From Ornithinibacillus californiensis (GTDB lineage: Bacteria; Bacillota; Bacilli; Bacillales; Amphibacillaceae): a DNA stretch of 64,000 nucleotides. A model generated the notes under the pieces. The model saw only the letters and a list, made by a program, of their open reading frames with translations. It made no database searches and was not told where the DNA came from. A program made the position numbers and the translations under genes. Each line of letters opens with the position of its first letter. Positions within the stretch are counted from its first letter, which is position 1. Positions 1 through 9,743 of this stretch are shown here, in pieces. The stretch is from positions 169,200 through 233,199 of the forward strand of contig NZ_LDUE01000021.1 in assembly GCF_001038485.1 (NCBI RefSeq), written 5' to 3'.

Positions 1-768
1 GAGTAATCCCCATGTATAAGGGTGTTTCGCATTATAGAAGATGTCATCTACAGTTCCTGTTTCTATAATCTTACCTGCGTACATAACAGCAACACGATCT
101 GCTACATTCGCTACAACTCCTAAGTCATGTGTGATAAAGACAATAGCACTATCGGATTCTCGTTGAATTTCTTTCATCAATTCCAATATTTGTGCCTGAA
201 TCGTTACATCTAGCGCTGTTGTTGGTTCATCTGCAATTAATATTTTTGGGTTACAAGCTAGCGCAATTGCAATAACAACACGTTGACGCATCCCACCAGA
301 GAATTGATGGGGGTATTGATGTAATCTAACATCAGGATGAGGAATTCCAACTTGATCTAATAGTTCCAATGCCTTTTTCTTAGCATCCGTGCGATTCATA
401 TGTTGATGTTTTATTAGACCTTCCATAATCTGGTTTCCAACTTTCATCGTCGGATTCAACGATGACATTGGATCCTGGAATACCATGGATATATCTTTTC
501 CTCTTATTTTTTGCATTTCTTTATTAGATTTCTTTACTATGTCTTGTCCTTCAAACAGTATTTCACCTGTTTTTATCATCGCTTGTGGTTTGGGAAGAAG
601 CCCCATTAACGCAGAAGTGGTTACGGATTTCCCTGAACCCGATTCACCAACAATTGCTAGTGTCTCCCCTTTATTTAATTCAAAGTTAACACCTCGAACG
701 GCTTGTACCTCGCCATTGTAGGTGTTAAATGATACCCTTAAGTCTTTCACTTCTAATAATTTACTCAT
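1..768 (-). CDS. oppD: Oligopeptide ABC transporter ATP-binding protein OppD, 3' end cut by window
   Basis: Cytoplasmic ATPase that powers peptide import together with OppB/OppC and a partner ATPase that should lie beyond the window edge. The 256 visible residues hold a Walker A (GESGSGKS), the ABC signature FSGGMRQR, Walker B (ILIADEP) and the start of the oligopeptide/dipeptide C-terminal region (HPYTWGLL). The C-terminal Cys cluster lies off the window. The ATG at 768 follows a GGTAGGTG ribosome site. It is the fourth gene of the operon oppA-B-C-D read leftward and is closely similar to the second OppD at 6447-7475, so the two operons are probably old duplicates. Confidence 0.93.
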   Translation of the reverse strand, partial: MSKLLEVKDLRVSFNTYNGEVQAVRGVNFELNKGETLAIVGESGSGKSVTTSALMGLLPKPQAMIKTGEILFEGQDIVKKSNKEMQKIRGKDISMVFQDPMSSLNPTMKVGNQIMEGLIKHQHMNRTDAKKKALELLDQVGIPHPDVRLHQYPHQFSGGMRQRVVIAIALACNPKILIADEPTTALDVTIQAQILELMKEIQRESDSAIVFITHDLGVVANVADRVAVMYAGKIIETGTVDDIFYNAKHPYTWGLL

Positions 769-787
769 TTAAAAACACCTACCTTTA

Positions 788-1942
788 TTATTTATGCATT
801 TTCGGATCAAATGCATCGCGTAGTCCATCACCGATCAAGTTAAATGCAATCATAATTAATGAAATTAAAATTGCTGGGAAAATCAATAAATACGGATAAA
901 GCATAATACTTTTAAACCCAGTACTGATTAAGGCACCGAGTGAAGCTTCTGGCGGAGTAATTCCCAGTCCGATAAAGCTCAAGAATGCTTCAAAGAATAT
1001 GGCATCAGGAATCGTAAACATTGTATTAATTATTATAATCCCACTAATGTTTGGTAATAAGTGTTTCATGATTATTTTCCAATTACTTCTTCCCAATGTC
1101 CGGGCAGCAAGTACATATTCTTGATTCTTCTGTTTCATGACTTCCCCACGAACAATACGTGCCATCCCTGTCCATCCGGTGATGGTTAAGGCTATAACAA
1201 TAGAAGTGATACCAGGATTAAGCACTAACATCATTAACAAAATAATAACGAGGTTTGGTATTCCAATCAAAACTTCTAAAATACGCATCATGACATCATC
1301 GACTTTACCACCATAGAAGCCTGCAATACCACCATAGGCTACACCAATGATTAGACTGATAAGAGCAGCATAGAAAGCGATTTGTAGCGACACCCGCGTA
1401 CCAAGCCAAATACGAGTCCATTGATCACGGCCTAACGTATCCGTACCTAACCAGAAATACTGATCCGTCATCTCTTTTGCTTCATATATACGATAGGTTG
1501 CTTTTACTTCCGCAGAATTTCTCGAACCATCACCTTCATCGATTACTTCAATATCAATGAATTCTTCTGCATTATCATATCTTGAAACACCTTTTAACGT
1601 CGCTTGTTCTACAGTATTTCCTTTAAAGTTATCACTCAATGTCCCATCCAAGCCTAACCATGATATATTTTCTAATACCGGAACACGTGCAGGCATTTTC
1701 GCACGAGATAGGTCTTGATCATCTAGTCCATATTGATTCATTGATGGCCCAAATGCACTCATCAGAATTATGATAACTAAGATAATTAAACTGACAACAG
1801 CAAGTTTGTTTTTAAAAAATGTTCTTCTTGCATTTTGCCCAAATGTCCTGCTCGGACGAGAAATTTCCTCACTAGTATCTTCACGCTGTTTCATTGGGAC
1901 TAGCAGTTCTTTTGGTATATTATTTTTGTTATTCATTTCCAT
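788..1942 (-). CDS. oppC: Oligopeptide ABC transporter permease OppC with enlarged external loop
   Basis: Inner subunit of the peptide channel, 384 residues. The C-terminal half carries six membrane segments and the permease EAA-type loop (RTLGRSNWKIIMKHLLPN). Between the first membrane segment and the WLGTDTLGRDQWTR motif lies an external stretch of about 90 residues, roughly 70 longer than in the sister protein at 7494-8417. The start was placed at 1942 because GGAGGG sits 8 bases upstream and the gene then begins one base after the oppB stop. A longer frame to 1981 would overlap oppB without a ribosome site. Confidence 0.92.
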   Translation of the reverse strand: MEMNNKNNIPKELLVPMKQREDTSEEISRPSRTFGQNARRTFFKNKLAVVSLIILVIIILMSAFGPSMNQYGLDDQDLSRAKMPARVPVLENISWLGLDGTLSDNFKGNTVEQATLKGVSRYDNAEEFIDIEVIDEGDGSRNSAEVKATYRIYEAKEMTDQYFWLGTDTLGRDQWTRIWLGTRVSLQIAFYAALISLIIGVAYGGIAGFYGGKVDDVMMRILEVLIGIPNLVIILLMMLVLNPGITSIVIALTITGWTGMARIVRGEVMKQKNQEYVLAARTLGRSNWKIIMKHLLPNISGIIIINTMFTIPDAIFFEAFLSFIGLGITPPEASLGALISTGFKSIMLYPYLLIFPAILISLIMIAFNLIGDGLRDAFDPKMHK

Positions 1943-1943
1943 A

Positions 1944-2873
1944 CTAGCTCTTCCCTCCACTAATCCTAATTCTTGGATCAATCAATCCATATAGGAGGTC
2001 GATTATTAAGATAATGACGACAAATAAAAATGCAAATAGTAATGTCGTTCCCATGATTGTAGGATAGTCATTAGCAAAAACGGAATTAACAAATTGTTCA
2101 CCAATCCCAGGGATAGCAAAAATTTGTTCAATAACCATGGAACCAGTTAACATACTGACAGCAAGTGGTCCAATAACAGTTATTAATGGAATCAATGAGT
2201 TACGGAACCCATGTTTAAATACAATAGCGGGTTCACTAATCCCTTTTGCTCTTGCCGTTGTAATATAACTAGAGCCCATTACTTCCACCATTTCCGTGCG
2301 GACAAAACGCGCAGCAGTAGCCATTGGGAAAATCATTAAGGCAATAGTTGGTAAGACCGTATGTTCAAATTCTCCCCACAATGCTACAGGGAACCAGCCT
2401 AGATTTACCGCAAAGACAATTTGCAGTAATGCCGCAAACACAAAGTTGGGGATTGACGTACCTAATACAGCGATGATCGTTGAGGTGTAATCAAGGAAAC
2501 CATTGTGGGAAATCGCTGCAATAAGCCCAAATAAAACACCTAATATCGTTCCAACTAGTAAGGCTTGAAAACCTAATTGCGCAGATGGTCCCATTCTATC
2601 TAGTAAGATTTCTGTTACTGGATAATTGCTAAACTTAAATGATATCCCTAAATCTCCTTGGACGAGACCACCAAGATATTTGACATATTGAATTGGCACC
2701 GGATCATTTAAGCCATATTTTTCTAAAACGATTGCCTTTTGTTCTTCAGATAATTTATCTTCCGCATTCAACGGACTTCCCGGTAGCATTTTCATGAGAA
2801 AGAAAGACAAGGTAGCAATAACAAATAATGTTATTAACATATAGAAGACTCTACGCCCAATATAACGAACCAT
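1944..2873 (-). CDS. oppB: Oligopeptide ABC transporter permease OppB
   Basis: Membrane permease, 309 residues, with one N-terminal membrane helix, an external loop containing the family motif GSPLNAEDKLS and GLNDPVPIQY, and five further helices with the EAA loop (TARAKGISEPAIVFKHGFRN). It pairs with OppC to form the peptide pore. The start at 2873 (MVRYIGRR) is preceded by GGGAGGTG at proper distance; five upstream codons in the same frame lack a ribosome site. The gene lies 153 bases after oppA and is separated from it by a stem-loop. Confidence 0.92.
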   Translation of the reverse strand: MVRYIGRRVFYMLITLFVIATLSFFLMKMLPGSPLNAEDKLSEEQKAIVLEKYGLNDPVPIQYVKYLGGLVQGDLGISFKFSNYPVTEILLDRMGPSAQLGFQALLVGTILGVLFGLIAAISHNGFLDYTSTIIAVLGTSIPNFVFAALLQIVFAVNLGWFPVALWGEFEHTVLPTIALMIFPMATAARFVRTEMVEVMGSSYITTARAKGISEPAIVFKHGFRNSLIPLITVIGPLAVSMLTGSMVIEQIFAIPGIGEQFVNSVFANDYPTIMGTTLLFAFLFVVIILIIDLLYGLIDPRIRISGGKS

Positions 2874-2939
2874 TCTCGCACCTCCCAAATTTTATAGTTA
2901 TTTTCAAAAATGAGTAATGTTCATTATTATAAGATTTTT

Positions 2940-2993
2940 CCTTTAAAAGCGAACAAGAGAGTATAATACCTTTAGGGTACACACTCTCTTGTT
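2940..2993 (-). terminator. Stem-loop between oppA and oppB of operon 1
   Basis: An 11-base perfect inverted repeat (AACAAGAGAGT at 2952-2962 pairing with 2983-2993) lies just downstream of oppA. On the minus strand it is followed by TTCGCTTTT, a weak T tract. This is the usual position of a partial terminator or RNA-stabilising hairpin that lets the binding protein be made in excess over the permeases. Confidence 0.6.
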
Positions 2994-3026
2994 AATTATT
3001 TTAGAAAATAAGAATTTTATTTCTGG

Positions 3027-4694
3027 TTATTCTGCTGAGCCAACACTAGCCCATTTAAATTCCCAGTCAAATCCAAATGCATTATAATAAACACCTTCAA
3101 CTTTTGGCGAAACTAGATATGCTTTAGCTCGTTGATAAATAGGCGCAATTGCTGCATCTTCCATTAGAATTTTTTCTGCTTCTAAGAAGTTTTCATATCG
3201 CGCAACATTATCCGTAGCTAATGTTGTTGCCGCTTCTTCGATTAACGTATCAAATTCTGGATTGGAATAACCCATCTTGTTGTTTCCACCATCTGTTACC
3301 CATAGGTTTAAGTAGGTGTTTGGATCAAGGTAGTCAGGACCCCACCCAGAAACTTGTAGGTCATAATCCATGTTTGTATCAGCATCTAAACGTTGTTCAA
3401 ATGGTACATTTCTCAATGTCACTGATAAACCAGGTAAGTTTGTAGATAATTGATTTGCTAAATATTCATTCATTGTCAATGCTGATTCACTATCATCACC
3501 TAGAAGTTCAAGTTCAATAGAATCAACACCTAGCTCTTCTAAACCTTTAGCCCAATATTCTTTTGCAGCTTCTACATCATAAGTGACAAGGTCACCACTT
3601 ACTTCACGGAAGTCTTCACCAGATTCTGGCATTGGAGCGAAATCAGCTGGCACTAAACCATTTGCTGCAACGGAACCATTGTTAAGAATTTCGTTTACGA
3701 TAGCTTCTTTATTGTATGCTTTAGCGATTGCAGCACGAATATTTTTATTAGCTAATGCTTCGTTTCTTGTTTGATTCATTTTAAGATAGAAAACACTAGT
3801 TTCTGGCTGAATCATATAATCTGGATGTGATGCATATTGATCAACCAGGTCAGACGTAAGGTCTGTACGATCTACTTTACCAGTTTCATACAAGTTTACT
3901 TTCGTTTGTGCATCCTTAACTACTGTAAAATTAACCTTATCTAATTGTACAGTTTCTGCATCCCAGTAATCTTCATTCTTAACTAGTGACCATTCTGTAG
4001 AAGTACTTTTCCAATTTTCTAAAGTAAATGGACCATTGAATACAAGTGTATCCGTGCTTGTTGCAAAGCTATCACCTTGTTCTTCAACAAACGTTTGATT
4101 TAATGGTAAGAACGTACCGAATGTTGTTAAAGATAAGAAGTAAGGAGTTGGATTTTCTAGCTCGACAACTAGTGTATAGTCATCTGGAGCAGTTACTCCA
4201 AGTTCTTCTACTGGAACATCTCCAGTGTTAACTTCAGTTGCGTTTTTAATAACGCCGCCCATCATATATGGACCATACTCTGAACCAGTTGCTGGATCTA
4301 CTGCACGTTGCCATGCATATACAAAGTCGTGTGCTGTTACAGGGTCTCCATTCGACCATACAGCATCTTCACGTAATTTAAACGTCCATGTTAATGCATC
4401 TTCACTTACTTCATGATCGATTGCAATACCTTCAACAGGGTTTGCATCTTTATCTAAACGATATAGACCTTCCATCGATTCGCCTAAGAATTGGAAAGCA
4501 TAAGTATCTGTTGCTAGTGACGGGTCCATTGATGGAATGGCATCACCATTAATAAAGTTTAAAACCTTTTCTCCATCAGCAGATTCTGTGTCAGTCCCTC
4601 CGCCTTGTGTACCAGAATCACTACCACCACAAGCTACTAATACAGCTACCATTAGTCCAAATACTAATAATAGTGATAATTTTTTCAGCTTCAT
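3027..4694 (-). CDS. oppA: Oligopeptide-binding lipoprotein OppA (first operon)
   Basis: Extracellular peptide receptor of the importer, 555 residues, SBP family 5. It starts with a lipoprotein signal whose lipobox LVAC puts the lipidated Cys at residue 22. Family signatures visible include LTWTFKLREDAVWSNGDPVTAHDFVYAW-type segment near residue 95-125 and a C-terminal VEGVYYNAFG region. The start at 4694 follows GGGAGGT. It is the first gene of operon oppABCD and is read from a sigma-A promoter near 4771-4799 with a CodY-like box between promoter and gene. About one third identical by eye to the second OppA, so substrate range may differ. Confidence 0.94.
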   Translation of the reverse strand: MKLKKLSLLLVFGLMVAVLVACGGSDSGTQGGGTDTESADGEKVLNFINGDAIPSMDPSLATDTYAFQFLGESMEGLYRLDKDANPVEGIAIDHEVSEDALTWTFKLREDAVWSNGDPVTAHDFVYAWQRAVDPATGSEYGPYMMGGVIKNATEVNTGDVPVEELGVTAPDDYTLVVELENPTPYFLSLTTFGTFLPLNQTFVEEQGDSFATSTDTLVFNGPFTLENWKSTSTEWSLVKNEDYWDAETVQLDKVNFTVVKDAQTKVNLYETGKVDRTDLTSDLVDQYASHPDYMIQPETSVFYLKMNQTRNEALANKNIRAAIAKAYNKEAIVNEILNNGSVAANGLVPADFAPMPESGEDFREVSGDLVTYDVEAAKEYWAKGLEELGVDSIELELLGDDSESALTMNEYLANQLSTNLPGLSVTLRNVPFEQRLDADTNMDYDLQVSGWGPDYLDPNTYLNLWVTDGGNNKMGYSNPEFDTLIEEAATTLATDNVARYENFLEAEKILMEDAAIAPIYQRAKAYLVSPKVEGVYYNAFGFDWEFKWASVGSAE

Positions 4695-4715
4695 ATTATG
4701 ACCTCCCAAAGTTGA

Positions 4716-4730
4716 TTTTTTCCGAAAATT
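4716..4730 (-). promoter_or_regulatory. CodY-like box in the oppA leader
   Basis: Read on the minus strand the site is AATTTTCGGAAAAAA, matching 12 of 15 positions of the CodY consensus AATTTTCWGAAAATT. It sits between the promoter and the ribosome site, where bound CodY could block transcription. Control of peptide uptake by CodY is established for related Firmicutes; its action here is inferred. Confidence 0.5.
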
Positions 4731-4770
4731 TCGGTTATAGAAGCTAAACTCATATTACAGAATACGGGTA

Positions 4771-4799
4771 ATTATACGCCAAATTGTATTTAATTACAA
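4771..4799 (-). promoter_or_regulatory. Sigma-A promoter of first opp operon
   Basis: On the minus strand a -35 TTGTAA (4794-4799) and a -10 TATAAT (4771-4776) are separated by exactly 17 bases. The start of oppA lies about 70 bases downstream. The remainder of the gap up to 5021 shows no gene. Confidence 0.6.
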
Positions 4800-5021
4800 C
4801 GGCATTCCGACAAAAATCGGCACCATTTTTTACCAGGTTTGATTCTAATGCACTCTACAAGCAATCCGGTATCTAAACCTACTAAGTTTTGTCCATTGCA
4901 GATATCAATAAATACTGTCGTTATATAGAAGGTTTCTTAAAACTTGGATGTGCTATAATAAGAAAGTTCCTGTTGTATTGTGGGAATACTTTTATTAACT
5001 ATCCGAATTTCAGGTGATCAA

Positions 5022-5387
5022 ATGACAAACAAACGATACTGGATACTCTTATTTTGTAATATAATTCTAACTCTATTCCTATTTTTCACTACTTCTGAGC
5101 AATATAATTTAGTCAACTATGTAAATTCCCTTTTCTATTTGACTTTGGGATACTTAACTCTCACATTATTCCTCTACACAGTAAAAGGAGGATTTTATGA
5201 CGGGGTTACTTTTTCATTTAGAAGATTCCGTAGTGTGATGTTTCGGAGGGATTATCTAGATGAATGGAAAGAATTACCCCTGCCTTCTGAAAAGACAAAT
5301 GAACGATTCTATCATTTAATTCGTTTCCAGGCGATTGCATTAGTTCTTATCTTTTTGTTTATTCTTTTAATATACTATTGGATATAA
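5022..5387 (+). CDS. DUF3899-type small membrane protein
   Basis: A 121-residue protein of unknown role with three hydrophobic segments, near residues 6-24, 32-50 and 100-120, and a basic central loop (SFRRFRSVMFRRDYLDEW). The pattern matches the DUF3899 family found in Bacillaceae, often beside opp genes. The ATG at 5022 follows AGGTGAT. Upstream, TATAAT near 4953 could be its -10. It is alone on the plus strand between the two opp operons and ends in a shared bidirectional terminator. Confidence 0.7.
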   Translation: MTNKRYWILLFCNIILTLFLFFTTSEQYNLVNYVNSLFYLTLGYLTLTLFLYTVKGGFYDGVTFSFRRFRSVMFRRDYLDEWKELPLPSEKTNERFYHLIRFQAIALVLIFLFILLIYYWI

Positions 5388-5424
5388 AACTAAATTGAAA
5401 CTAATATAAGTCAATGAAAAACAA

Positions 5425-5464
5425 AAAGCTTGTAGAGAAAAATATTAATTTCCCTACAAGCTTT
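5425..5464. terminator. Bidirectional terminator between DUF3899 gene and oppF
   Basis: A perfect 11-base stem (AAAGCTTGTAG at 5425-5435 with CTACAAGCTTT at 5454-5464) is placed between two converging genes, with A-rich and T-rich flanks. It can serve both strands. Confidence 0.8.
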
Positions 5465-5470
5465 ACTATG

Positions 5471-6454
5471 TTAGTTACTTGTTTCTCCATATAAATGACA
5501 CGCTACCCAATGATCTGGTTTATGTTCCTTAAATTCCGGCACTGCTCTAGAGCAGATTTCCATCGCCATCGGACATCTTGTACGGAAAGGACATCCACTA
5601 GGAGGATTTATTGGACTTGGTACGTCCCCTTCAAGGATAATTCTCTCTCTCGAACGTTCTACCTGCGGATCTGCCATAGGAATTGCACTTAGTAATGCCT
5701 GTGTGTAAGGATGTAAAGGCTCTTCATATAATCCCTCACTTGTAGCTATCTCAACCATATTACCTAAGTACATTACTCCAACACGATCACTAATATGTTT
5801 TACCATGGATAGGTCGTGTGCAATGAAGAGGTAGGTTAACCCTCTTTCCTTTTGCAGCTTTTTCAATAAGTTTACTACCTGCGCCTGGATGGATACATCT
5901 AATGCGGATATCGGTTCATCCGCTACGATAAAGTCGGGATCCACAGCTAGTGCCCGTGCAATACCAATTCGTTGACGTTGACCACCACTGAATTCATGCG
6001 GATAACGATTTCTATGTTCTGCATTTAATCCAACCGTCTCCAACAATTCAATAACCCTGTCTTCACGTTCTTTCTTTGTTTTAGCTAGGCCATGAATATC
6101 AATACCTTCTGCAATGATATCCTTTACGGTCATTCGTGGGTTTAATGAAGCATAAGGATCCTGGAATATCATTTGCATCCGACGGGTAGTTTCTTTTAAT
6201 GCTTTCTTTGACCTTTTCCCATGTACACTTGTACCCTTAAAGGTAACCTCTCCACCAGATGCTTGATAAAGACCCATAATCGTTCTACCAGCTGTTGATT
6301 TACCACAACCAGATTCACCTACAAGCCCAAATGTTTCACCTTGATAGATTTCAAATGATAGCCCGTCAACAGCCTTTAGGACATTTTTACGGTCCACTCT
6401 AAAATGTCTTTTTAAATCTTTAATTTCTAATAATGTTTCTTTTGTCTTAGCCAT
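5471..6454 (-). CDS. oppF: Oligopeptide ABC transporter ATP-binding protein OppF
   Basis: Second ATPase of the importer, 327 residues. Walker A (GESGCGKST), signature FSGGQRQR and Walker B (FIVADEP) are intact. The C-terminal tail contains four cysteines in the pattern [15 protein letters not shown] ... ACHL, the cluster that in related Opp/Dpp ATPases holds an iron-sulfur centre. The start overlaps the oppD end by 8 bases and follows TAGGAGGTT. It is the last gene of the second operon. Confidence 0.94.
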   Translation of the reverse strand: MAKTKETLLEIKDLKRHFRVDRKNVLKAVDGLSFEIYQGETFGLVGESGCGKSTAGRTIMGLYQASGGEVTFKGTSVHGKRSKKALKETTRRMQMIFQDPYASLNPRMTVKDIIAEGIDIHGLAKTKKEREDRVIELLETVGLNAEHRNRYPHEFSGGQRQRIGIARALAVDPDFIVADEPISALDVSIQAQVVNLLKKLQKERGLTYLFIAHDLSMVKHISDRVGVMYLGNMVEIATSEGLYEEPLHPYTQALLSAIPMADPQVERSRERIILEGDVPSPINPPSGCPFRTRCPMAMEICSRAVPEFKEHKPDHWVACHLYGETSN

Positions 6455-7475
6455 GGACTTTCGAACCTCCTACATTAATGAATTCTGGTGGTTCTACCTT
6501 AGGTGCTCGTTCATCTAATAGCCAACAAGCTGTTTTTTGTGTCTCAGATGACTCGTAATATGCTGGCATATGCTCTCCACATGCTTTCATGACATATGGA
6601 CAACGAGCCGCAAACGGGCATCCTTTCGGCGGATCAGCTAAGTCTGGCGGCGAACCAGGTATCGCTTTTAATTCTTCACCATGATTATCTAACTTTGGCA
6701 TCGAGCCTAATAACCCCCACGTATATGGGTGTTTCGGGTTATAAAATATTTCATCTACGGAACCTGTCTCAACAATTTTACCACCATACATTACTGCTAC
6801 ACGGTGTGCAGTATTCGCCACTACACCTAAGTCATGTGTTATCAAGATAATAGCCGTTCCGGTTTCTTTTTGTAATTCTCGCATTAAATCTAGAATTTGG
6901 GCTTGGATTGTTACATCAAGTGCAGTTGTTGGTTCATCCGCAATCAAAACTTTAGGATTACACGCTAAAGCAATCGCAATCATAGCACGTTGACGCATAC
7001 CACCAGAAAACTCATGTGGATATTGTTTGATCCGTTTTTCTGGATTAGGAATACCTACTAATTTTAATAATTCTACCCCTCTTACATGGGCATCATTTTT
7101 AGACATATTTTGGTGCTTGATTAATCCTTCTGCTATTTGCTTACCTATCGTCATCGTTGGATTCAATGAAGTCATTGGGTCTTGGAAAATCATCCCGATA
7201 TCTTTCCCGCGAATGCTTTCCATTTGCTTCTCAGACTTCTCGGTCAGGTCCTCATCATTAAATATAATGGAGCCTCCAACAAACTTTCCTGGTGGCATAG
7301 GAACCAAACGCATGATAGATTGGGCTGTTACACTCTTTCCCGAACCAGATTCTCCAACGATTGCAAGTGTCTCTTGTTCATGTAAATCAAACGATACGTC
7401 ACGGACAGCTTTTACTTCTGAACGATAGGTATCAAAGGATACAGAAAGGTTATTTACACTAAGTACTTTTTTCAT
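6447..7475 (-). CDS. oppD: Oligopeptide ABC transporter ATP-binding protein OppD
   Basis: First ATPase of the second peptide importer, 342 residues, with Walker A (GESGSGKS), signature FSGGMRQR, Walker B (VLIADEP) and the HPYTWGLL region that begins the oligopeptide C-terminal domain. Four cysteines near residues 285-325 ([15 protein letters not shown] ... ACWL) match the iron-sulfur binding pattern of the family. The ATG follows AAGGAGGGG. It overlaps oppF and lies 18 bases after oppC. Confidence 0.94.
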   Translation of the reverse strand: MKKVLSVNNLSVSFDTYRSEVKAVRDVSFDLHEQETLAIVGESGSGKSVTAQSIMRLVPMPPGKFVGGSIIFNDEDLTEKSEKQMESIRGKDIGMIFQDPMTSLNPTMTIGKQIAEGLIKHQNMSKNDAHVRGVELLKLVGIPNPEKRIKQYPHEFSGGMRQRAMIAIALACNPKVLIADEPTTALDVTIQAQILDLMRELQKETGTAIILITHDLGVVANTAHRVAVMYGGKIVETGSVDEIFYNPKHPYTWGLLGSMPKLDNHGEELKAIPGSPPDLADPPKGCPFAARCPYVMKACGEHMPAYYESSETQKTACWLLDERAPKVEPPEFINVGGSKVHG

Positions 7476-7493
7476 TTTCGTATCTTCCCCTCC

Positions 7494-8417
7494 TTATTTC
7501 CGCTCTTTCGGATCTAGCGCGTCACGAAGACCGTCACCAATAACGTTAAATGCAAGCATCGTTAAACAAATAAAGAATGCTGGGAAGAAGAGCTGATACG
7601 GATAATACTGTAAAGCTCCTAGCGCTTCAGATGTCATAACTCCCCAACTTGGATCTGGCATTGGTACCCCAAGCCCAAGGAAGCTTAAGAATGCCTCTGT
7701 AAAAATAGCATTAGGTACAGTCAATGTTAACGTTACAAGGATTGGCCCAAGTGTATTTGGAACAAGGTGCTTAAATAACAGTCGTGAACTACTTGCCCCT
7801 AAAGACCTAGAGGCTAAAACATATTCTTCTGATCTCAGCTGCATCACTTGACCACGAACAATTCTGGCCATATTGATCCAGCCTGTTACGACCATCGCAA
7901 TAATCATTGTCCAAATCCCTTCACCCATTACAACCATAAGAAGAATTACAACTAATAGATACGGTAGACCGGATAGAATATCAGCGAAACGCATCATGTA
8001 CTCGTCGACTCTACCTCCAAAATAACCAGACACCGCACCCCAAATAATTCCGATAATGATATCTAGAAACGCGGCAGTTAACCCGATGAATAGGGAAATT
8101 CTTGCTCCATCCCAAGTTCTAGCAAATATATCTCGTCCTAACGTATCTGTTCCAAACCAATGGTCAGCAGACGGTGCTATATTCGTTGACATTAGGTCAT
8201 TCGTTCTGTAGTCTTCTCCTGAAATATCTGCTCCAAAAATAGCCATAAATCCTAATAGTAATAAGATAGTAATACCTGTCAAAGCTAATTTATTTTTACG
8301 AAAACGTCTCCAAGCATCTTTCCAATAGGAAGTACTTTCACCGACGATTTTTTCCGATTCTGCGTGGTCAATATGCAGTGGTTCGAAATCTGCGCTTGTA
8401 AGATTTGGTTGTGCCAT
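7494..8417 (-). CDS. oppC: Oligopeptide ABC transporter permease OppC
   Basis: Channel subunit of 307 residues, the usual OppC length. One N-terminal membrane segment, then the WFGTDTLGRDIFAR motif at the start of the permease domain and an EAA loop (SRSLGASSSRLLFKHLVPN). The start codon shares one base with the oppB stop (TAATG), so the two are translationally coupled. Gene order oppA-B-C-D-F is that of the classical opp operon. Confidence 0.94.
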   Translation of the reverse strand: MAQPNLTSADFEPLHIDHAESEKIVGESTSYWKDAWRRFRKNKLALTGITILLLLGFMAIFGADISGEDYRTNDLMSTNIAPSADHWFGTDTLGRDIFARTWDGARISLFIGLTAAFLDIIIGIIWGAVSGYFGGRVDEYMMRFADILSGLPYLLVVILLMVVMGEGIWTMIIAMVVTGWINMARIVRGQVMQLRSEEYVLASRSLGASSSRLLFKHLVPNTLGPILVTLTLTVPNAIFTEAFLSFLGLGVPMPDPSWGVMTSEALGALQYYPYQLFFPAFFICLTMLAFNVIGDGLRDALDPKERK

Positions 8418-9352
8418 TACTTCCCACCACCTTTAGCATTAATCTTGATTCTCGGATCAACAATTCCGTAAATTAAATCTACTATTAATATACTAATTAA
8501 AAGAAGTACACTATAAAAAACTGTCGTGCCCATAATAACGGTATAATCACGGTTTGTGATACTCGTTACGAATTCACTACCGAGTCCAGGGATACCGAAG
8601 ATTTTTTCAATGACAAAGCTTCCTGTTAAAATACCTGCAACCAAAGGACCCATATAAGAGATAACTGGTAGCATTGCATTTCTAAGCCCATGTTTATAAG
8701 TAACAATACGCTGACTCATCCCTTTTGATTTTGCAGTTTTGATATAGTCAGAACTTAACACGTCTAGCATACTTGAGCGCATTAGACGGGCAATAAAAGC
8801 AAGTGGTGTTGTTGCTAATGCTAGTGCTGGTAAAATGGTATCCCAGAAGCTTTCCATCCTTGCAACAGAAAAAAGATCTAACTGGATAGCAAAAATATAT
8901 TGCAGAATGGTAGCCATGATAAAGCTCGGTACGGAAATCCCCAGGACGGCGATTACCATCGCGGTATAATCACCAAACCTATTATGTTTCAGAGCAGCAA
9001 ATACCCCAAAAAGAACCCCTAATCCTAACGCAATAAAAATGGCCTCTAATCCGAGAACAATGGAATATGGAAAACTACGTAAAATAATATCCATTACATC
9101 TTGTCCCACATATTTAAAGGAAGGACCAAAATCAAATGTTATCGCATTAACGAGATAGTCAATGTATTGTTCATGAATCGGGTCATTTAAACCGTATGCT
9201 TCTTCCATTTGTTTCTCTAGTGCAGGTGTCATTTTACGTTCAGACGCAAATGGACTACCTGGTGCAGCTTGCATTAAGAAGAATGTCGCTGTAATGATTA
9301 AGTAAAGAGAGAGTAGTATATACGCGATTCTCTTCATGATATACTTTGCCAA
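8417..9352 (-). CDS. oppB: Oligopeptide ABC transporter permease OppB
   Basis: Membrane permease of 311 residues with an N-terminal helix, the external motif GSPFASERKMT ... GLNDPIHEQY and five more helices. I chose the TTG at 9352 (MAKYIMKR) because GGAGG lies 7 bases upstream; the ATG 15 bases earlier overlaps this ribosome site itself. It is coupled to oppC by a one-base overlap. Confidence 0.92.
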   Translation of the reverse strand: MAKYIMKRIAYILLSLYLIITATFFLMQAAPGSPFASERKMTPALEKQMEEAYGLNDPIHEQYIDYLVNAITFDFGPSFKYVGQDVMDIILRSFPYSIVLGLEAIFIALGLGVLFGVFAALKHNRFGDYTAMVIAVLGISVPSFIMATILQYIFAIQLDLFSVARMESFWDTILPALALATTPLAFIARLMRSSMLDVLSSDYIKTAKSKGMSQRIVTYKHGLRNAMLPVISYMGPLVAGILTGSFVIEKIFGIPGLGSEFVTSITNRDYTVIMGTTVFYSVLLLISILIVDLIYGIVDPRIKINAKGGGK

Positions 9353-9442
9353 TCCATACACCTCCAATGTAAGTGTTACATTTCAATTAATAGTTTTTCT
9401 TATGCAAGCGTGAAGGAAAATATACTTTCTCTTCGCAAACAT

Positions 9443-9469
9443 AAAAAAAGAGGTGAAACACTCCACCCC
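9443..9469 (-). terminator. Partial terminator upstream of oppB
   Basis: On the minus strand GGGGTG pairs with CACCTC (9464-9469 and 9450-9455, one G-U pair) and is followed by seven T residues. It lies downstream of oppA and probably reduces, rather than stops, transcription into oppBCDF. Confidence 0.6.
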
Positions 9470-9666
9470 TTGTTTTCCCTTTTCCTTTTCAAGAAAAAAG
9501 AATAATCATTCTGTGTCTATGCAAAGAAATACTCTTGTCCTGTATTTCTAAGAAGGAGTTATTGGTTTCTTTTTTGCATGTATAAAGTAGTTATTAAGTT
9601 TTTATTCTCTAAATCTCTTGAAAAGCCTTGTGTTTACAAGTTACAAAAGGGTAATCATCTATAATG

Positions 9667-9720
9667 GAAGCAACCAAGATAAGAAAACAGGAGTACTGTT
9701 TTCCATCTTGGTTTTGCTTC
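9667..9720 (-). terminator. Long stem-loop directly after oppA
   Basis: About 22 base pairs form between 9667-9690 and 9696-9720 with a short loop. There is no T tract on the minus strand, so a role in protecting the abundant oppA message from 3' decay is more likely than termination. Confidence 0.55.
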
Positions 9721-9743
9721 ATTTTTAAACTATCAAACTATTA

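Larger units (their letters stand above)
9353..9743 (-). other. Long oppA-oppB spacer with two hairpins
   Basis: This 391-base gap inside the second opp operon has no supported gene. It contains a long imperfect stem right after the oppA stop (9667-9690 with 9696-9720) and a second stem with a seven-T tail at 9443-9469. Between them is AT-rich sequence with a small palindrome near 9630-9650. An internal promoter for oppB cannot be excluded. Confidence 0.6.
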
